DNA from: Thermodesulfobacteriales bacterium
GTDB taxonomy: Bacteria > Desulfobacterota > Thermodesulfobacteria > Thermodesulfobacteriales > Thermodesulfatatoraceae
NCBI GenBank assembly: GCA_026988575.1
Contig: JALSKZ010000002.1
Location: 1-64,000 of the forward strand
Reading direction: 5' to 3'
DNA length: 64,000 nt
The notes beneath the pieces are model-generated. The model made no database searches and was not told where the DNA came from. It worked only from the letters and a program-made list of their open reading frames with translations. Of this stretch, positions 43,627-51,993 are shown piece after piece. Position 1 is the stretch's first letter. The number at the start of each line of letters is the position of its first letter. The translations under genes were made by a program, and so were the position numbers.

Positions 43627-44261
43627 TCTTTTTAACCGTAAATTTTATGTCTATCTCTTTCTTGAGCTGGTTTACTGATCCTTCAAATTTAGTCACTCTA
43701 GTTGAAAATTATAAACACTTAGCGCCTCTTGTTTTTATAGCTATCCAGGCCTTACAAGTTGTAATTGCTCCTATACCAGGGGAGGTCACTGGTTTTGCCG
43801 CCGGTTTTTTATTTGGCCCGTGGTGGGGGCTTTTATACGCTATGATTGGTTTGGTTTTGGGGTCTTCGATAGCCTTTGCTTTAGCACGTTTCTTTAGACG
43901 ATACTTTGCCCAACGTTTTTACAAATCACCCTATTTTCAGAGGCTTTCTCGGTTTATGATACGTAGAGGTGTTATAGCAGCCTTTTTTTGTTTTCTGATT
44001 CCTGGTTTTCCCAAGGATTATCTGTCTTATTTTTTAGGTCTTTTCCCCATATCTTGGCCTACTTTTATTATCATAATGATATTAGGTCGTTTACCGTCTA
44101 CGGCCGCCCTTACCTTAGAAGGGGCGGCCCTTTACGAGAAAAATTGGCCTCTTCTCCTCGCTATTTTGGGTTTGAGCGTCGTTGCGGCGGCCATTTTTTA
44201 CCTCTTACGGGAGAGGTTTTTGGTTTATATGGGGGGTAATGATGCCCGTGGCTTATCTTGA
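43623..44261 (+). CDS. DedA/VTT (TVP38/TMEM64) membrane protein
   Basis: 212 residues with about five membrane segments. The VTT/SNARE-associated domain has [36 protein letters not shown] and the re-entrant [16 protein letters not shown]. Families of this type act in lipid scrambling or undecaprenyl-phosphate recycling and in proton-dependent transport. The TTG start at 43623 has AAGGA five bases upstream and overlaps the preceding stop (TTGA). The 3' end overlaps larC by 20 bp. Confidence 0.85.
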   Translation: MIFLTVNFMSISFLSWFTDPSNLVTLVENYKHLAPLVFIAIQALQVVIAPIPGEVTGFAAGFLFGPWWGLLYAMIGLVLGSSIAFALARFFRRYFAQRFYKSPYFQRLSRFMIRRGVIAAFFCFLIPGFPKDYLSYFLGLFPISWPTFIIIMILGRLPSTAALTLEGAALYEKNWPLLLAILGLSVVAAAIFYLLRERFLVYMGGNDARGLS

Positions 44262-45474
44262 TCTGGTAGGTGGTCTTTCAGGCGACATGTTTCTTGCCGC
44301 ATTGCTAGACATTGGTCTGTCTAAGGAAGATTTATACGGTTTTTGGCGACAACTGCCCTTTGCAATAGATTTACACCTTGAAAGGGTCCAAAGAGGTGGT
44401 TTTTCAGGATGCCAGTTAGTTATTAGGGCCCTTAATAAGGGACCTTTTCCTCGTACATATTCCGATATTTGTGCTCTTCTACAAAAGATAGACTTGGATC
44501 CTCTATTATTTAAAAAGGCTCAAAGTGCCTTTCGTTTACTCTTTGAAGCCGAGGCCTGGGTACACGGTAAGTCCCTAGAAAACGTTCACCTTCACGAACT
44601 GGCCTCTTATGATACTTTAGCTGATATCTTAGGGGTTCTCTACGGGATAACAAAGCTTTCTATAGAGGAATTTTGGATGGGTCCAATACCTTTGGGGCGT
44701 GGTTTGGGCATGAGCGATCACGGAGCCCTACCTTTACCTGCCCCTGCTGTGCTAGAGCTCCTTAAGGGGTTTGTGGTTTATGGTATAGAGGACGAGGTAG
44801 AAACCATTACCCCTACGGGAGCAGTCCTTTTGCGGATATTAAACGTTAAACAAGGCCCTATACCGCGGATGTGTCTGAAAAACATAGGGGTGGGAGTTGG
44901 TCAGCAGGTGATAGAGTCTAGACCAAATATTTTGCGAATTTTTTATGGAGAAAAAGAGTTTACTATTAAAGACCTTTTTCTGGAATATGTTTGCGAATTA
45001 GAGGCAGACATCGATGATCAGAGTCCGGAGTTGCTGGCCGAAGCAGCTGTCCGTTTACGGGAAAAGGGGGCTATAGATGTGGTGGTTATGCCCTTGCTTA
45101 TGAAAAAGGGGCGACTTGGTTCAAAGATTAAGGTCCTTGTAACGCCTGATCAAACTCTATCTTTGTCCCAAGAATTATTAAGAGAAACGGGCTCTTTAGG
45201 TGTGCGTCTAAAGGAAGTAAAGCGATTTACGCTGCCGAGAAAGATAAAGAAGGTAAAGACCCCCTGGGGTAATTTAAGGGTAAAATTTGTTCAGAGTAAA
45301 GATTTTTTATATTTTAAGCCCGAGTTTGAAGACGTAAAGGCCTTGGCTCAAAAGAGGGGTCTTTCTTTACCTTCTTTTTATCGAGAAATAATAGGCTTTC
45401 TTGAGCATAATAAAAAGACTATTTTTTCTGACATTGACGACAAACACCCCGAAATTCCAAATAAAGTTGATTAA
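44242..45474 (+). CDS. larC: Nickel-pincer cofactor biosynthesis protein LarC
   Basis: Inserts nickel to make the Ni-pincer nucleotide cofactor of lactate racemase and related enzymes. About 410 residues. N-terminal [29 protein letters not shown] and AEAAVRLREKGAIDVVVMPLL mark the DUF111/LarC family. In L. plantarum LarC needs a ribosomal frameshift to join LarC1 and LarC2; here it is one uninterrupted frame. GGGGGGT precedes two ATGs (44239, 44242). larB and larE are not in the window. It overlaps the DedA gene upstream and the perR-like gene downstream (convergent, 56 bp). Confidence 0.9.
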   Translation: MPVAYLDLVGGLSGDMFLAALLDIGLSKEDLYGFWRQLPFAIDLHLERVQRGGFSGCQLVIRALNKGPFPRTYSDICALLQKIDLDPLLFKKAQSAFRLLFEAEAWVHGKSLENVHLHELASYDTLADILGVLYGITKLSIEEFWMGPIPLGRGLGMSDHGALPLPAPAVLELLKGFVVYGIEDEVETITPTGAVLLRILNVKQGPIPRMCLKNIGVGVGQQVIESRPNILRIFYGEKEFTIKDLFLEYVCELEADIDDQSPELLAEAAVRLREKGAIDVVVMPLLMKKGRLGSKIKVLVTPDQTLSLSQELLRETGSLGVRLKEVKRFTLPRKIKKVKTPWGNLRVKFVQSKDFLYFKPEFEDVKALAQKRGLSLPSFYREIIGFLEHNKKTIFSDIDDKHPEIPNKVD

Positions 45475-45880
45475 TCTTTCCCCATTTTTTGACTTGATCA
45501 GGTATTTTTATATTTTTAATTTCAGGCCAATAGAAGTCTAATATTTTTTGGCATTTAGTACATATTAAGTGAAAATGTGGTTTGGTATTAGGATCAAACC
45601 GGGCCTTATCGTCAAATAGATAGAATCTCTTTACCAGTCCTAATTCTTCAAAGGTGGTTAAAGTGCGGTATATAGTATCTAAAGATATAGTGGGTACTTT
45701 TTCTTTTACACGGGCATATATTTCTTCGGCTGTGGGATGGTCAGTAGAAGAAAGCAAGACGCGGAAGATCTCTAGTCTTTGATAAGTGAGTTTTATACCA
45801 TGCTTTTGACATAATAGACGAAATTGTTCCAGAGTATTTTCTTCAGGAGAATTAGTATTGGTAGGAGACGCAAGTATCAT
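45419..45880 (-). CDS. perR: PerR-type Fur-family repressor
   Basis: 153 residues. Winged helix (SLDTIYRTLTTFEELG). Metal-sensing part RFDPNTKPHFHLIC followed by CTKCQKILDFYWPEI and CRQCQKK. The Asp in ILDF corresponds to PerR Asp104 (Fur has Glu), and both structural zinc CxxC pairs are present, so peroxide-sensing PerR is more likely than Fur. The ATG at 45880 has AAAGGGGT five bases upstream; the GTG at 45886 is an alternative. It overlaps larC antisense. Confidence 0.82.
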   Translation of the reverse strand: MILASPTNTNSPEENTLEQFRLLCQKHGIKLTYQRLEIFRVLLSSTDHPTAEEIYARVKEKVPTISLDTIYRTLTTFEELGLVKRFYLFDDKARFDPNTKPHFHLICTKCQKILDFYWPEIKNIKIPDQVKKWGKINQLYLEFRGVCRQCQKK

Positions 45881-45894
45881 AAGCACCCCTTTAT

Positions 45895-45909
45895 CTATAA
45901 TTATGATGC
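45895..45909 (-). promoter_or_regulatory. Candidate PerR box upstream of perR
   Basis: CTATAATTATGATGC matches about 10 of 14 specified positions of the PerR operator TTATAATNATTATAA. Its position, 15-30 bp before the perR-like start, would suit autoregulation. Similarity is moderate and the region is AT-rich, so chance is possible. Confidence 0.3.
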
Positions 45910-45950
45910 TGTGTAACTTTATTTCGGAAGATGGAGGGGAAAAGATAAAT

Positions 45951-45985
45951 GGGAAGGAGGGGGGACTGTCCCCCCTCCTTAGGTC
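45951..45985 (-). terminator. Terminator of htrA
   Basis: Perfect 12-bp stem AAGGAGGGGGGA (45954-45965) and TCCCCCCTCCTT (45969-45980) with a 3-nt loop, directly after the htrA stop. On the minus strand it is followed by a mixed T-rich stretch (ATTTATCTTTTCC). Confidence 0.8.
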
Positions 45986-47506
45986 TTATTTGATTTCTAT
46001 GGCTACGTAATGGCGGAAGCCGTTGGGATCACGGACTAAAAAGAGTACGGAACCGGTTTTTCTACTTTCCATAAGGGCCACCATGAATTCACGCATGTTA
46101 TGTACGCGGTGGCGGTTGACTTCTTCAATGAGCATTCCGGGACGCAAACCAACCATAGCGGCTGGGCTATTGGGGGCTACACCGGTAATTACTACACCAT
46201 CATTTAGGCCGTAACCCAATTTATCGGCCAACTGAGGGGTAAGCGGTTCTACGGTCAGACCCAGTCGATGCAAAATTTCATTTTGCGAGCTCAAAGCCAG
46301 AAGGTTTTGGGGCTGGGTCCCAATTTCTACCTCTATTTGTTTACGGTGGCCGTTTCTCCATATGGTCATGGTAACCTTAGTACCTGGCTGTGTCATAGCC
46401 ACTAAAGTACGTAGTTCGGACACATTCTTTATGGGCTTACCGTTGTAAGTCAAAATAATATCTCCCCTCTTTAAGCCTGCCTTTGCCGCAGGAGAATGTT
46501 CGGCTACCTCAGTGACTAGGGCACCTTCGGCTCGGGTGAGGCCAAAAGATTTGGCCAGGTCCTCGTTTAGGTCCTGAACAACAACGCCTAACCACCCTCT
46601 TATGACCTTTCCTTTGGTGATGAGCTGTTTCATTATCACCTTGATCATGTTTATGGGTATGGCAAAACCGATACCCATATAACCACCAGAGCGCGTAAAT
46701 ATGGCGGTATTCATACCAATGGCTTCCCCACGCATGTTTACTAAAGGACCACCAGAATTGCCTGGGTTGATAGCGGCATCGGTCTGAATAAAGTCTTCGT
46801 AATCGGTAATTCCTACCCCTGAACGACCTTTGGCACTTATCACACCTACAGTAACCGTTTGCGTAAGGCCAAAGGGGTTCCCAATAGCCATGACGAATTC
46901 GCCTACCTTGATCTTGTCTGAGTCTCCCAAGGGAAGAACGGGGAGATTACGGGCGTTTATTTTGATTACTGCTACGTCTGAAGCCGGATCAGTGCCGATT
47001 ATTTTGGCTTTAAATTCGCGTCCATCGGCGAGTTTGACGATGATTTTGTCTGCGTGGGCGACCACGTGGTTGTTTGTCAAAATATAACCGTTTGGGGATA
47101 CAATAAAACCAGAACCTGCGGCCATTTGTTTAAACTTATGAGGAAACTGGTTCTGGAAAAAACGTTGAAAGAATTCCGGACCAAAGAAATCAAAAGGGCT
47201 GGCAAAGGGAAAGGGAAATTCAGAGGGTCCTTTCCGGATTACGGTCTTTTCCACTTTTACAAATACAACGGCTGGTTCAGCCTTTTTAGCTACCAAGGCA
47301 AAGGCTTGAGATAGTTTAAGGGCTTCTTGAATAGCCTTATTCTCGTCGCTGGTTAAGGAATTATGCGGATGTCCCTGAGAAGAAGGTTCCTCGATCTTTT
47401 TGACCTTAAATAACTCCTGTAAAAAAGATTCCTTACCGTAAGAGCTGGAAACAGAAGTGCCGAAAACCCAAACAAATAGCACTAAAATACTTACAAACCT
47501 TTTCAT
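45986..47506 (-). CDS. htrA: Periplasmic serine protease HtrA/DegP
   Basis: Periplasmic protease/chaperone, about 506 residues. The ATG at 47506 (MKRFVSILVL) has AAGGAGGC upstream. A signal peptide is followed by the trypsin-like domain with the catalytic triad: His in NNHVVAH, Asp in PASDVAVI, Ser in NPGNSGGPL. Two PDZ domains follow (from about residues 300 and 410), as in DegP/DegQ. It degrades misfolded envelope proteins. It is 16 bp downstream of the HPF-sigma fusion gene, so probably co-transcribed, and is closed by a strong terminator. Confidence 0.95.
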   Translation of the reverse strand: MKRFVSILVLFVWVFGTSVSSSYGKESFLQELFKVKKIEEPSSQGHPHNSLTSDENKAIQEALKLSQAFALVAKKAEPAVVFVKVEKTVIRKGPSEFPFPFASPFDFFGPEFFQRFFQNQFPHKFKQMAAGSGFIVSPNGYILTNNHVVAHADKIIVKLADGREFKAKIIGTDPASDVAVIKINARNLPVLPLGDSDKIKVGEFVMAIGNPFGLTQTVTVGVISAKGRSGVGITDYEDFIQTDAAINPGNSGGPLVNMRGEAIGMNTAIFTRSGGYMGIGFAIPINMIKVIMKQLITKGKVIRGWLGVVVQDLNEDLAKSFGLTRAEGALVTEVAEHSPAAKAGLKRGDIILTYNGKPIKNVSELRTLVAMTQPGTKVTMTIWRNGHRKQIEVEIGTQPQNLLALSSQNEILHRLGLTVEPLTPQLADKLGYGLNDGVVITGVAPNSPAAMVGLRPGMLIEEVNRHRVHNMREFMVALMESRKTGSVLFLVRDPNGFRHYVAIEIK

Positions 47507-47522
47507 GAGAGCCTCCTTACGC

Positions 47523-48578
47523 TTAATCAAGTTTTTTTTCGGTTTCTTCTTCTATGTCTTTGGGCTTGGGGCCCAACAATTTCCACTTTTCGGTGATGTA
47601 TCGTCGTACTTCTTGAATATCTTTTTCAACCTCTTCTTCTGTACGCCCTTGGAGCTTGGCAATTTCTATAGGGGAATAGCCATCCAACACGTGCCAGACA
47701 AAGGCCTGGCGCTTTTCTTCTGGTAGGCGAGACATTTCCCGCATGATCAAGTTGCTTAGTTCCTCTGCGGAAAGGAATTCTTCGGGTTCCACAACTTCTT
47801 CGGCGGGTAATACATCTTCCCAGGAGAGGATTTCTGTTTCAAAGAAGGGGTTTTCTATATCTTCCTTGAGTTTGTAGCGTATGTCGTCAAGGGGCAGGGT
47901 ATCTTCTACCGGTATGGCTTTGTGACCCTGTTCCCGTACTTTTTTGATTTCTCTGTGGATTATATCCATAATTTTATGGTGTAAAGCAAAGGAAAGATCT
48001 CCTGTCCCAACGATTTCATCATAATGGTCGTAAGCCCAAAGTACTGCTTCATCCACCACATCACCAGGGTCTAAATATCCAGGTGGTAGATCTCCGGTGA
48101 GTTGGAAAAATAGTATTTCGCGGCGGGCAAGACGATAAAGGTGTCGTAAGAGGGGCCGCAGCCGGTCCATAAAACGTTCTTTGAGATTGGCTGATTTATC
48201 CACCGCTAGATCAGGTAGAGCACGGGTAATTTCTTTGACATAGCGCTGCTTACGCTTGTATACATGTTCGCCTCTTAGTTCAGAAAGGTGTTTTCGCAGT
48301 TCCTTCTCCAGTCTTTCGCGGGCTATTTTAAAGGCCGCTTTCATTTGTTTATGTTCACCTCGGGCAGCTAGGGTGACTCCAGGTAAGGACAAATTTAGTT
48401 GGACATAAAAGGACTTTTTTTTCTCAAAACCCTCTACCACTACGCGCAAAATTTTGGCGTCTTCGTCAAAGTTTTTGGTCAGCCGATCGAAGCGTTCTAC
48501 CAAACGTTGGATATAGGCCTCGGCTATTTTACGATCAGCCGGACTAATATCACGAAATATTACTTGGTGTCGTAACAT
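47523..48578 (-). CDS. HPF/RaiA-like domain fused to sigma-70 regions 2 and 4
   Basis: 351 residues with two unrelated parts. Residues about 1-100 look like the S30AE/HPF fold: SPADRKIAEAYIQRLVERF, then FYVQLNLSLPGVTLAAR and KAAFKIARERLEKELRK. Residues about 135-212 look like sigma region 2 (RPLLRHLYRLARREI, LDPGDVVDEAVLWAYDHYDE, LHHKIMDIIHREIKK). Residues about 283-335 look like sigma region 4 (LPEEKRQAFVWHVLDGYSPIEIA, EEEVEKDIQEVRRYI). HPF proteins dimerise and silence ribosomes; ECF sigma factors direct transcription. I know of no characterised protein of this architecture. SD AGGAGGT is 6 bp from the ATG. Neighbours: a nuclease upstream, htrA downstream. Confidence 0.75.
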   Translation of the reverse strand: MLRHQVIFRDISPADRKIAEAYIQRLVERFDRLTKNFDEDAKILRVVVEGFEKKKSFYVQLNLSLPGVTLAARGEHKQMKAAFKIARERLEKELRKHLSELRGEHVYKRKQRYVKEITRALPDLAVDKSANLKERFMDRLRPLLRHLYRLARREILFFQLTGDLPPGYLDPGDVVDEAVLWAYDHYDEIVGTGDLSFALHHKIMDIIHREIKKVREQGHKAIPVEDTLPLDDIRYKLKEDIENPFFETEILSWEDVLPAEEVVEPEEFLSAEELSNLIMREMSRLPEEKRQAFVWHVLDGYSPIEIAKLQGRTEEEVEKDIQEVRRYITEKWKLLGPKPKDIEEETEKKLD

Positions 48579-48598
48579 GGTTTCACCTCCTAATTTTT

Positions 48599-49375
48599 TT
48601 ACTTTCCGCAGGAGACCGTAAGAGCAGCAACTTTGCCTGTCAAGGTAAATTGCATTAACCCCTGATAGGCAATATCAGCCAAATACATGAGGTTTAGGAC
48701 GTCTTCCCGGTTATATTTAAGGAGTTTTTCAAGCGCCTTTGTCTTACCTTTACGCCATTTTTTCCACAATAAAACAGCTTGATAACCATCCATTTGGGCT
48801 ACCTCTTCGGGACGAGCCAGTCCTAAGGCCTTTTCTATGCGTTTTAGGCCGCCTTTTAGGCCCAGTCGTCTCAAGAGCGGGCACAGATCCAGATGAATCG
48901 GTGGAGGAGAAAGCCACGGATATTTGGCCTGTAAAAAGGGTAGATCAAACTGTGCCCCTCCGAAAGTTATTATCATGGAGGATGAATTTATAATGGGTAG
49001 GGCTTCTTCTAGGTTTTCATGGGCTACAAAGGCCCGGTAAATTCCTTTTTTGGCCAGACCAATCACGGTTATTGCACTCTGTTGTCGAGAAAGACCGTTG
49101 GTTTCTATATCGAGAAAGAGGGCGCGTTCTTTAAAACGTTTATATAGGCGCCAATGATGTCTCTTAGGGATCAGGTTTCCCATGGCAACGAGGTCTTCTT
49201 TTAAGGCAATAGATTGTTGAAGGACGGTCTTGGCCTGTTTGAGCCTCCACGGACTAAATCCGTGGAGGCTCCTAGCCGCTAATAGGTCCCACCAATCTTC
49301 TATTCCTTGTTGCCAGAGATATCTTTCTCCTTGTTCTCCACAGCCTGGGAGATGCAAGAAAGTCCGGTAAAGCAT
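48599..49375 (-). CDS. RNase H-like exonuclease domain protein (YprB-type)
   Basis: 258 residues. The DEDD exonuclease pattern is visible: ALFLDIETNG, then FGGAQFDLPFL, HLDLCPL and YNREDVLNL. This matches the YprB ribonuclease-H-like family; the substrate is unknown. Its start codon abuts the stop of ppiC (no gap), so it is translated with it. A perfect 13-bp inverted repeat lies inside the gene (49241-49271). Confidence 0.82.
   Translation of the reverse strand: MLYRTFLHLPGCGEQGERYLWQQGIEDWWDLLAARSLHGFSPWRLKQAKTVLQQSIALKEDLVAMGNLIPKRHHWRLYKRFKERALFLDIETNGLSRQQSAITVIGLAKKGIYRAFVAHENLEEALPIINSSSMIITFGGAQFDLPFLQAKYPWLSPPPIHLDLCPLLRRLGLKGGLKRIEKALGLARPEEVAQMDGYQAVLLWKKWRKGKTKALEKLLKYNREDVLNLMYLADIAYQGLMQFTLTGKVAALTVSCGK
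49241..49271 (-). repeat. Perfect 13-bp inverted repeat within a coding region
   Basis: GAGCCTCCACGGA (49241-49253), 5-nt spacer, and the exact complement TCCGTGGAGGCTC (49259-49271). It is inside the exonuclease gene, whose frame stays open through it. No T run follows on either strand, so it is not an ordinary terminator. Confidence 0.7.
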
Positions 49376-50269
49376 CTAATTTAAGCGGTCGGGATAAATT
49401 TTAATGGGATGTTTCACTTCCAGCTGTTTTATGACCATCCGTAAGGCCATCTCTTGGTGTTGTTGTAAGAGGTTCTGTTTAATCTGTTCTTTGACCTCTG
49501 AAAAGCTTTTCTGTTTAGCAGGCCTTATCTCTTCTACTTTTATGATATGGTAACCAAAGGCGGTGCGTACGGGTTTGCTTATCTCTCCGGGCTTTAAAGA
49601 AAAGGCCGCTTTTTCGAAAGATTCAATCATTTGTCCTTTGGTAAAAAAGCCCAGATCTCCACCCTTGTCCTTTGTCCCTGGATCGGCCGAATATTCCCTG
49701 GCCAATTTAGCGAAATCTTCACCTTTTAGAAGTCTCTGCCGGATCATTTCGGCCTTTTTTAGGGCCTCGTTTTCCTGTTTTTTGGTGGCCTTTTCCGGTA
49801 GGGGGATGAGAATATGACGGGCGTGAATGGACTCAGGGGTCATAAATTCAAGTTTGTGTTGTTCATAGTAGGCTTTTACCTCTTTTTCCGTAACGGGCTT
49901 TACTTTGGGAAGTACTTTTTGAGATAGAAATTGTTGCGCGAGAAGGCGATCAACTACATCTTGAATTTGGGCTTTGACGGCTGGGTCTTTATCTATGCCC
50001 TCCTCCCTAGCGGCTAAGGCCAAGAGGGTTACCTCCGCCCATCGACGTAATAGTCCTTTTTTGAGGGCTGGTTGTTGGGCCAGAATCATTTGGATCTGCG
50101 GGGGGGCATTTTTTACCATTTCCTCAAATTCGGCCTTGGTCAGTTTATAAGGTCCTACTTGGGCCAAGATGACGTTGGCCTCGTTGGCTTTTGTCCCTTT
50201 TTGGGTGGCCATAGCCGGGTTACAAAATAAAAGGATACTCAAGAAGGACACCACTAACAGTTTGTACAT
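49376..50269 (-). CDS. Periplasmic PpiC-type peptidyl-prolyl isomerase / foldase
   Basis: 297 residues. N-terminal signal peptide (LLVVSFLSILLFCNPAMA). A SurA_N-like chaperone segment is followed by the parvulin domain about 140-240 (IHARHILIPLP, AREYSADPGTKDKGGDLGFF, AFGYHIIKVEE). Helps fold envelope proteins, like SurA/PrsA. SD AGGAGG 7 bp upstream of ATG. First of a three- or four-gene run with the nuclease, HPF-sigma protein and htrA. Confidence 0.92.
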   Translation of the reverse strand: MYKLLVVSFLSILLFCNPAMATQKGTKANEANVILAQVGPYKLTKAEFEEMVKNAPPQIQMILAQQPALKKGLLRRWAEVTLLALAAREEGIDKDPAVKAQIQDVVDRLLAQQFLSQKVLPKVKPVTEKEVKAYYEQHKLEFMTPESIHARHILIPLPEKATKKQENEALKKAEMIRQRLLKGEDFAKLAREYSADPGTKDKGGDLGFFTKGQMIESFEKAAFSLKPGEISKPVRTAFGYHIIKVEEIRPAKQKSFSEVKEQIKQNLLQQHQEMALRMVIKQLEVKHPIKIYPDRLN

Positions 50270-50312
50270 AAAAAAACCTCCTAAGTTTTATTTGAAAAAG
50301 TCTAGTTTATCC

Positions 50313-51110
50313 CTAACGTAGGAAGCTACGAGGCGGAAAGACTCCTGGGCCTACGGTGGTATTGGGGAGGATCAAGGACTCTGGTCCTACTATTGTGCCT
50401 GGGTTGGTTACGGAATTGCACCCTGTCTGTACTTTGTCGCCGAGGATAGCTCCTAGTTTTCTTAAGCCGGTATCTATTAGTTGGTTGTCTAAACGGATTT
50501 TTATATTGGTTCCGCGCAATTTGAGGTTGGCCAGTTTGGTACCTGCGCCTAGATTTACTTCGAGCCCCAGAATACTGTCTCCGATGTAGGCAAAGTGCCC
50601 TGCTTTTGATCCGTCCAGCATGACCGTACTCTTTAATTCAGTGGTATGACCCACTACACATTTCTCACCGACGAAACAGTTACCCCTTATATAAGCCCCT
50701 TGACGTACTTCGGTGTAGTTACCTATCACCGTAGGACCTTTTATCAGTGCGCCGGGTTCTATCAAAACCCCTTTGCCTATTTCTATATCCTGGTCCATAA
50801 AGACCGCACCCGCACAGAGCACACTGGCTCCTTGGAGGGCCCGGCCCTTATACCAGACTTTCAGGTTACCCTTGGTAGCATCACCGAATTCTATGTCTAC
50901 TTCTTTTTGGGGAATTATTTCCCCTTCGATCAGTACCAGGCCTTCTTCTAGGGGCTGAGCAGGGACAAGGGCCCCCAAATTAGGAACGATAATATCCTTT
51001 AAGATTTTTTTTAGGCGGCCTAGGGTTTGCCATACTGGTTTATCTAGCTCAAAGAGATCCCTAAGACGAAGGAAATCTTGCTGGGGAAAAAGGTCGTGTG
51101 GGAACAACAT
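50313..51110 (-). CDS. Left-handed beta-helix acyltransferase-like protein (GlmU C-terminal type)
   Basis: 265 residues. Hexapeptide repeats (from about residue 95) include VLIEPGALIKGPTVIGN, VGHTTELKSTV and a HFAYIGDSILG block with the His expected of an acetyltransferase active site, as in the C-terminal half of GlmU. The N-terminal about 80 residues are not a nucleotidyltransferase, so it is a stand-alone acetyltransferase-like protein. It abuts the KaiC-like gene and lies 2 genes from glgC. Substrate unknown; a sugar nucleotide is likely. Confidence 0.72.
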   Translation of the reverse strand: MLFPHDLFPQQDFLRLRDLFELDKPVWQTLGRLKKILKDIIVPNLGALVPAQPLEEGLVLIEGEIIPQKEVDIEFGDATKGNLKVWYKGRALQGASVLCAGAVFMDQDIEIGKGVLIEPGALIKGPTVIGNYTEVRQGAYIRGNCFVGEKCVVGHTTELKSTVMLDGSKAGHFAYIGDSILGLEVNLGAGTKLANLKLRGTNIKIRLDNQLIDTGLRKLGAILGDKVQTGCNSVTNPGTIVGPESLILPNTTVGPGVFPPRSFLR

Positions 51111-51992
51111 TTATTGACCCCTTTTGCCTTTCATTATTTCGGTTAAAGGCGGCCCAATCTCTACTAAGCCAGCCTCGGAGATGTACATCAGGTGGATCTT
51201 GGTATCATGACCGCACATTCGGCACCCGTCAATACGAAATAAACGTATTATTTCGCCTATTGTAGCTTGATAAGTCTGTGCCGCACGGGCAGAAAGAATA
51301 AGCTCTTTGGAGAGGACCATGGAGCAATCTAATATGTGTCCTACCGCGTAACCTCCCGCAGCCTCGGCCGATAATTCTTCGTGAGAGCTCCTTTTTTGGG
51401 AAATAAAGAGGGCGGTTTGGTACCATTTTTTACAAAAAGTATAAAGGGCCCTTACTACGGTACGGGCAAGCATTTCCCGTGCTTCGTAAAGTCCCGTGAC
51501 CGAATCAATAACCGTGCGCCGGACTTTATACGTCCTATACACATGGGCCAGAGTGTCTAGCAGGGTGGGCATATCTTCGCGTAACCTGGTATAGCTGGCC
51601 GCATCAAGTAGGATCAGGCGGTCTTCAATCTCTTTAAAGTCAATACCTAGGGCCCGTGCCCGTTGTTCAAGCCCCACGGAGACATAAGCAGCAGGTGTTT
51701 CTACGGTAACAAAACAGACACTTTCTCCTAAAGAGGCCTGCTTTACAGCAAATTGCTCCCCAAGCAGGCTTTTTCCCGTGTCGGGCAAACCGGTTACGTT
51801 GGCTATACACCCAAGAGGTAGCCCCCCTAGAGGCCTTTGTACAGGCTTTTTGCCTTCCCAATCCAATACGAAAAATAAATCATCTAGCCCCTTTACGCCG
51901 GTGGGAACCCCTTTTAAAGGGGGGGCCTTCTCTCGTGCTTGTCCAGAGGTGTAAATAGCGTCGTAGATGATGTGTCTTTCTTTTTCTTCCAT
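51111..51992 (-). CDS. KaiC/RadA-like RecA-fold ATPase
   Basis: 293 residues. P-loop GLPDTGKSLLGEQF, Walker B TVIDSVTGLY with an acidic residue, and a C-terminal C-x-x-C (CRMCGHD). PTGVKGLDDLF at the start is the KaiC/RadA entry motif. It contains a single RecA-fold domain and no DNA-binding zinc domain as in RadA. Function unknown; KaiC-like ATPases outside cyanobacteria occur in signalling and regulation. It lies 1-2 bp from both glgC and the hexapeptide gene, so it may regulate polysaccharide synthesis. Confidence 0.82.
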   Translation of the reverse strand: MEEKERHIIYDAIYTSGQAREKAPPLKGVPTGVKGLDDLFFVLDWEGKKPVQRPLGGLPLGCIANVTGLPDTGKSLLGEQFAVKQASLGESVCFVTVETPAAYVSVGLEQRARALGIDFKEIEDRLILLDAASYTRLREDMPTLLDTLAHVYRTYKVRRTVIDSVTGLYEAREMLARTVVRALYTFCKKWYQTALFISQKRSSHEELSAEAAGGYAVGHILDCSMVLSKELILSARAAQTYQATIGEIIRLFRIDGCRMCGHDTKIHLMYISEAGLVEIGPPLTEIMKGKRGQ

Positions 51993-51993
51993 T

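Noticed and set aside
45419-45880. Fur (iron) rather than PerR
   Set aside because: The Asp in ILDF and the full CxxC set match PerR better, though only functional tests can settle it.
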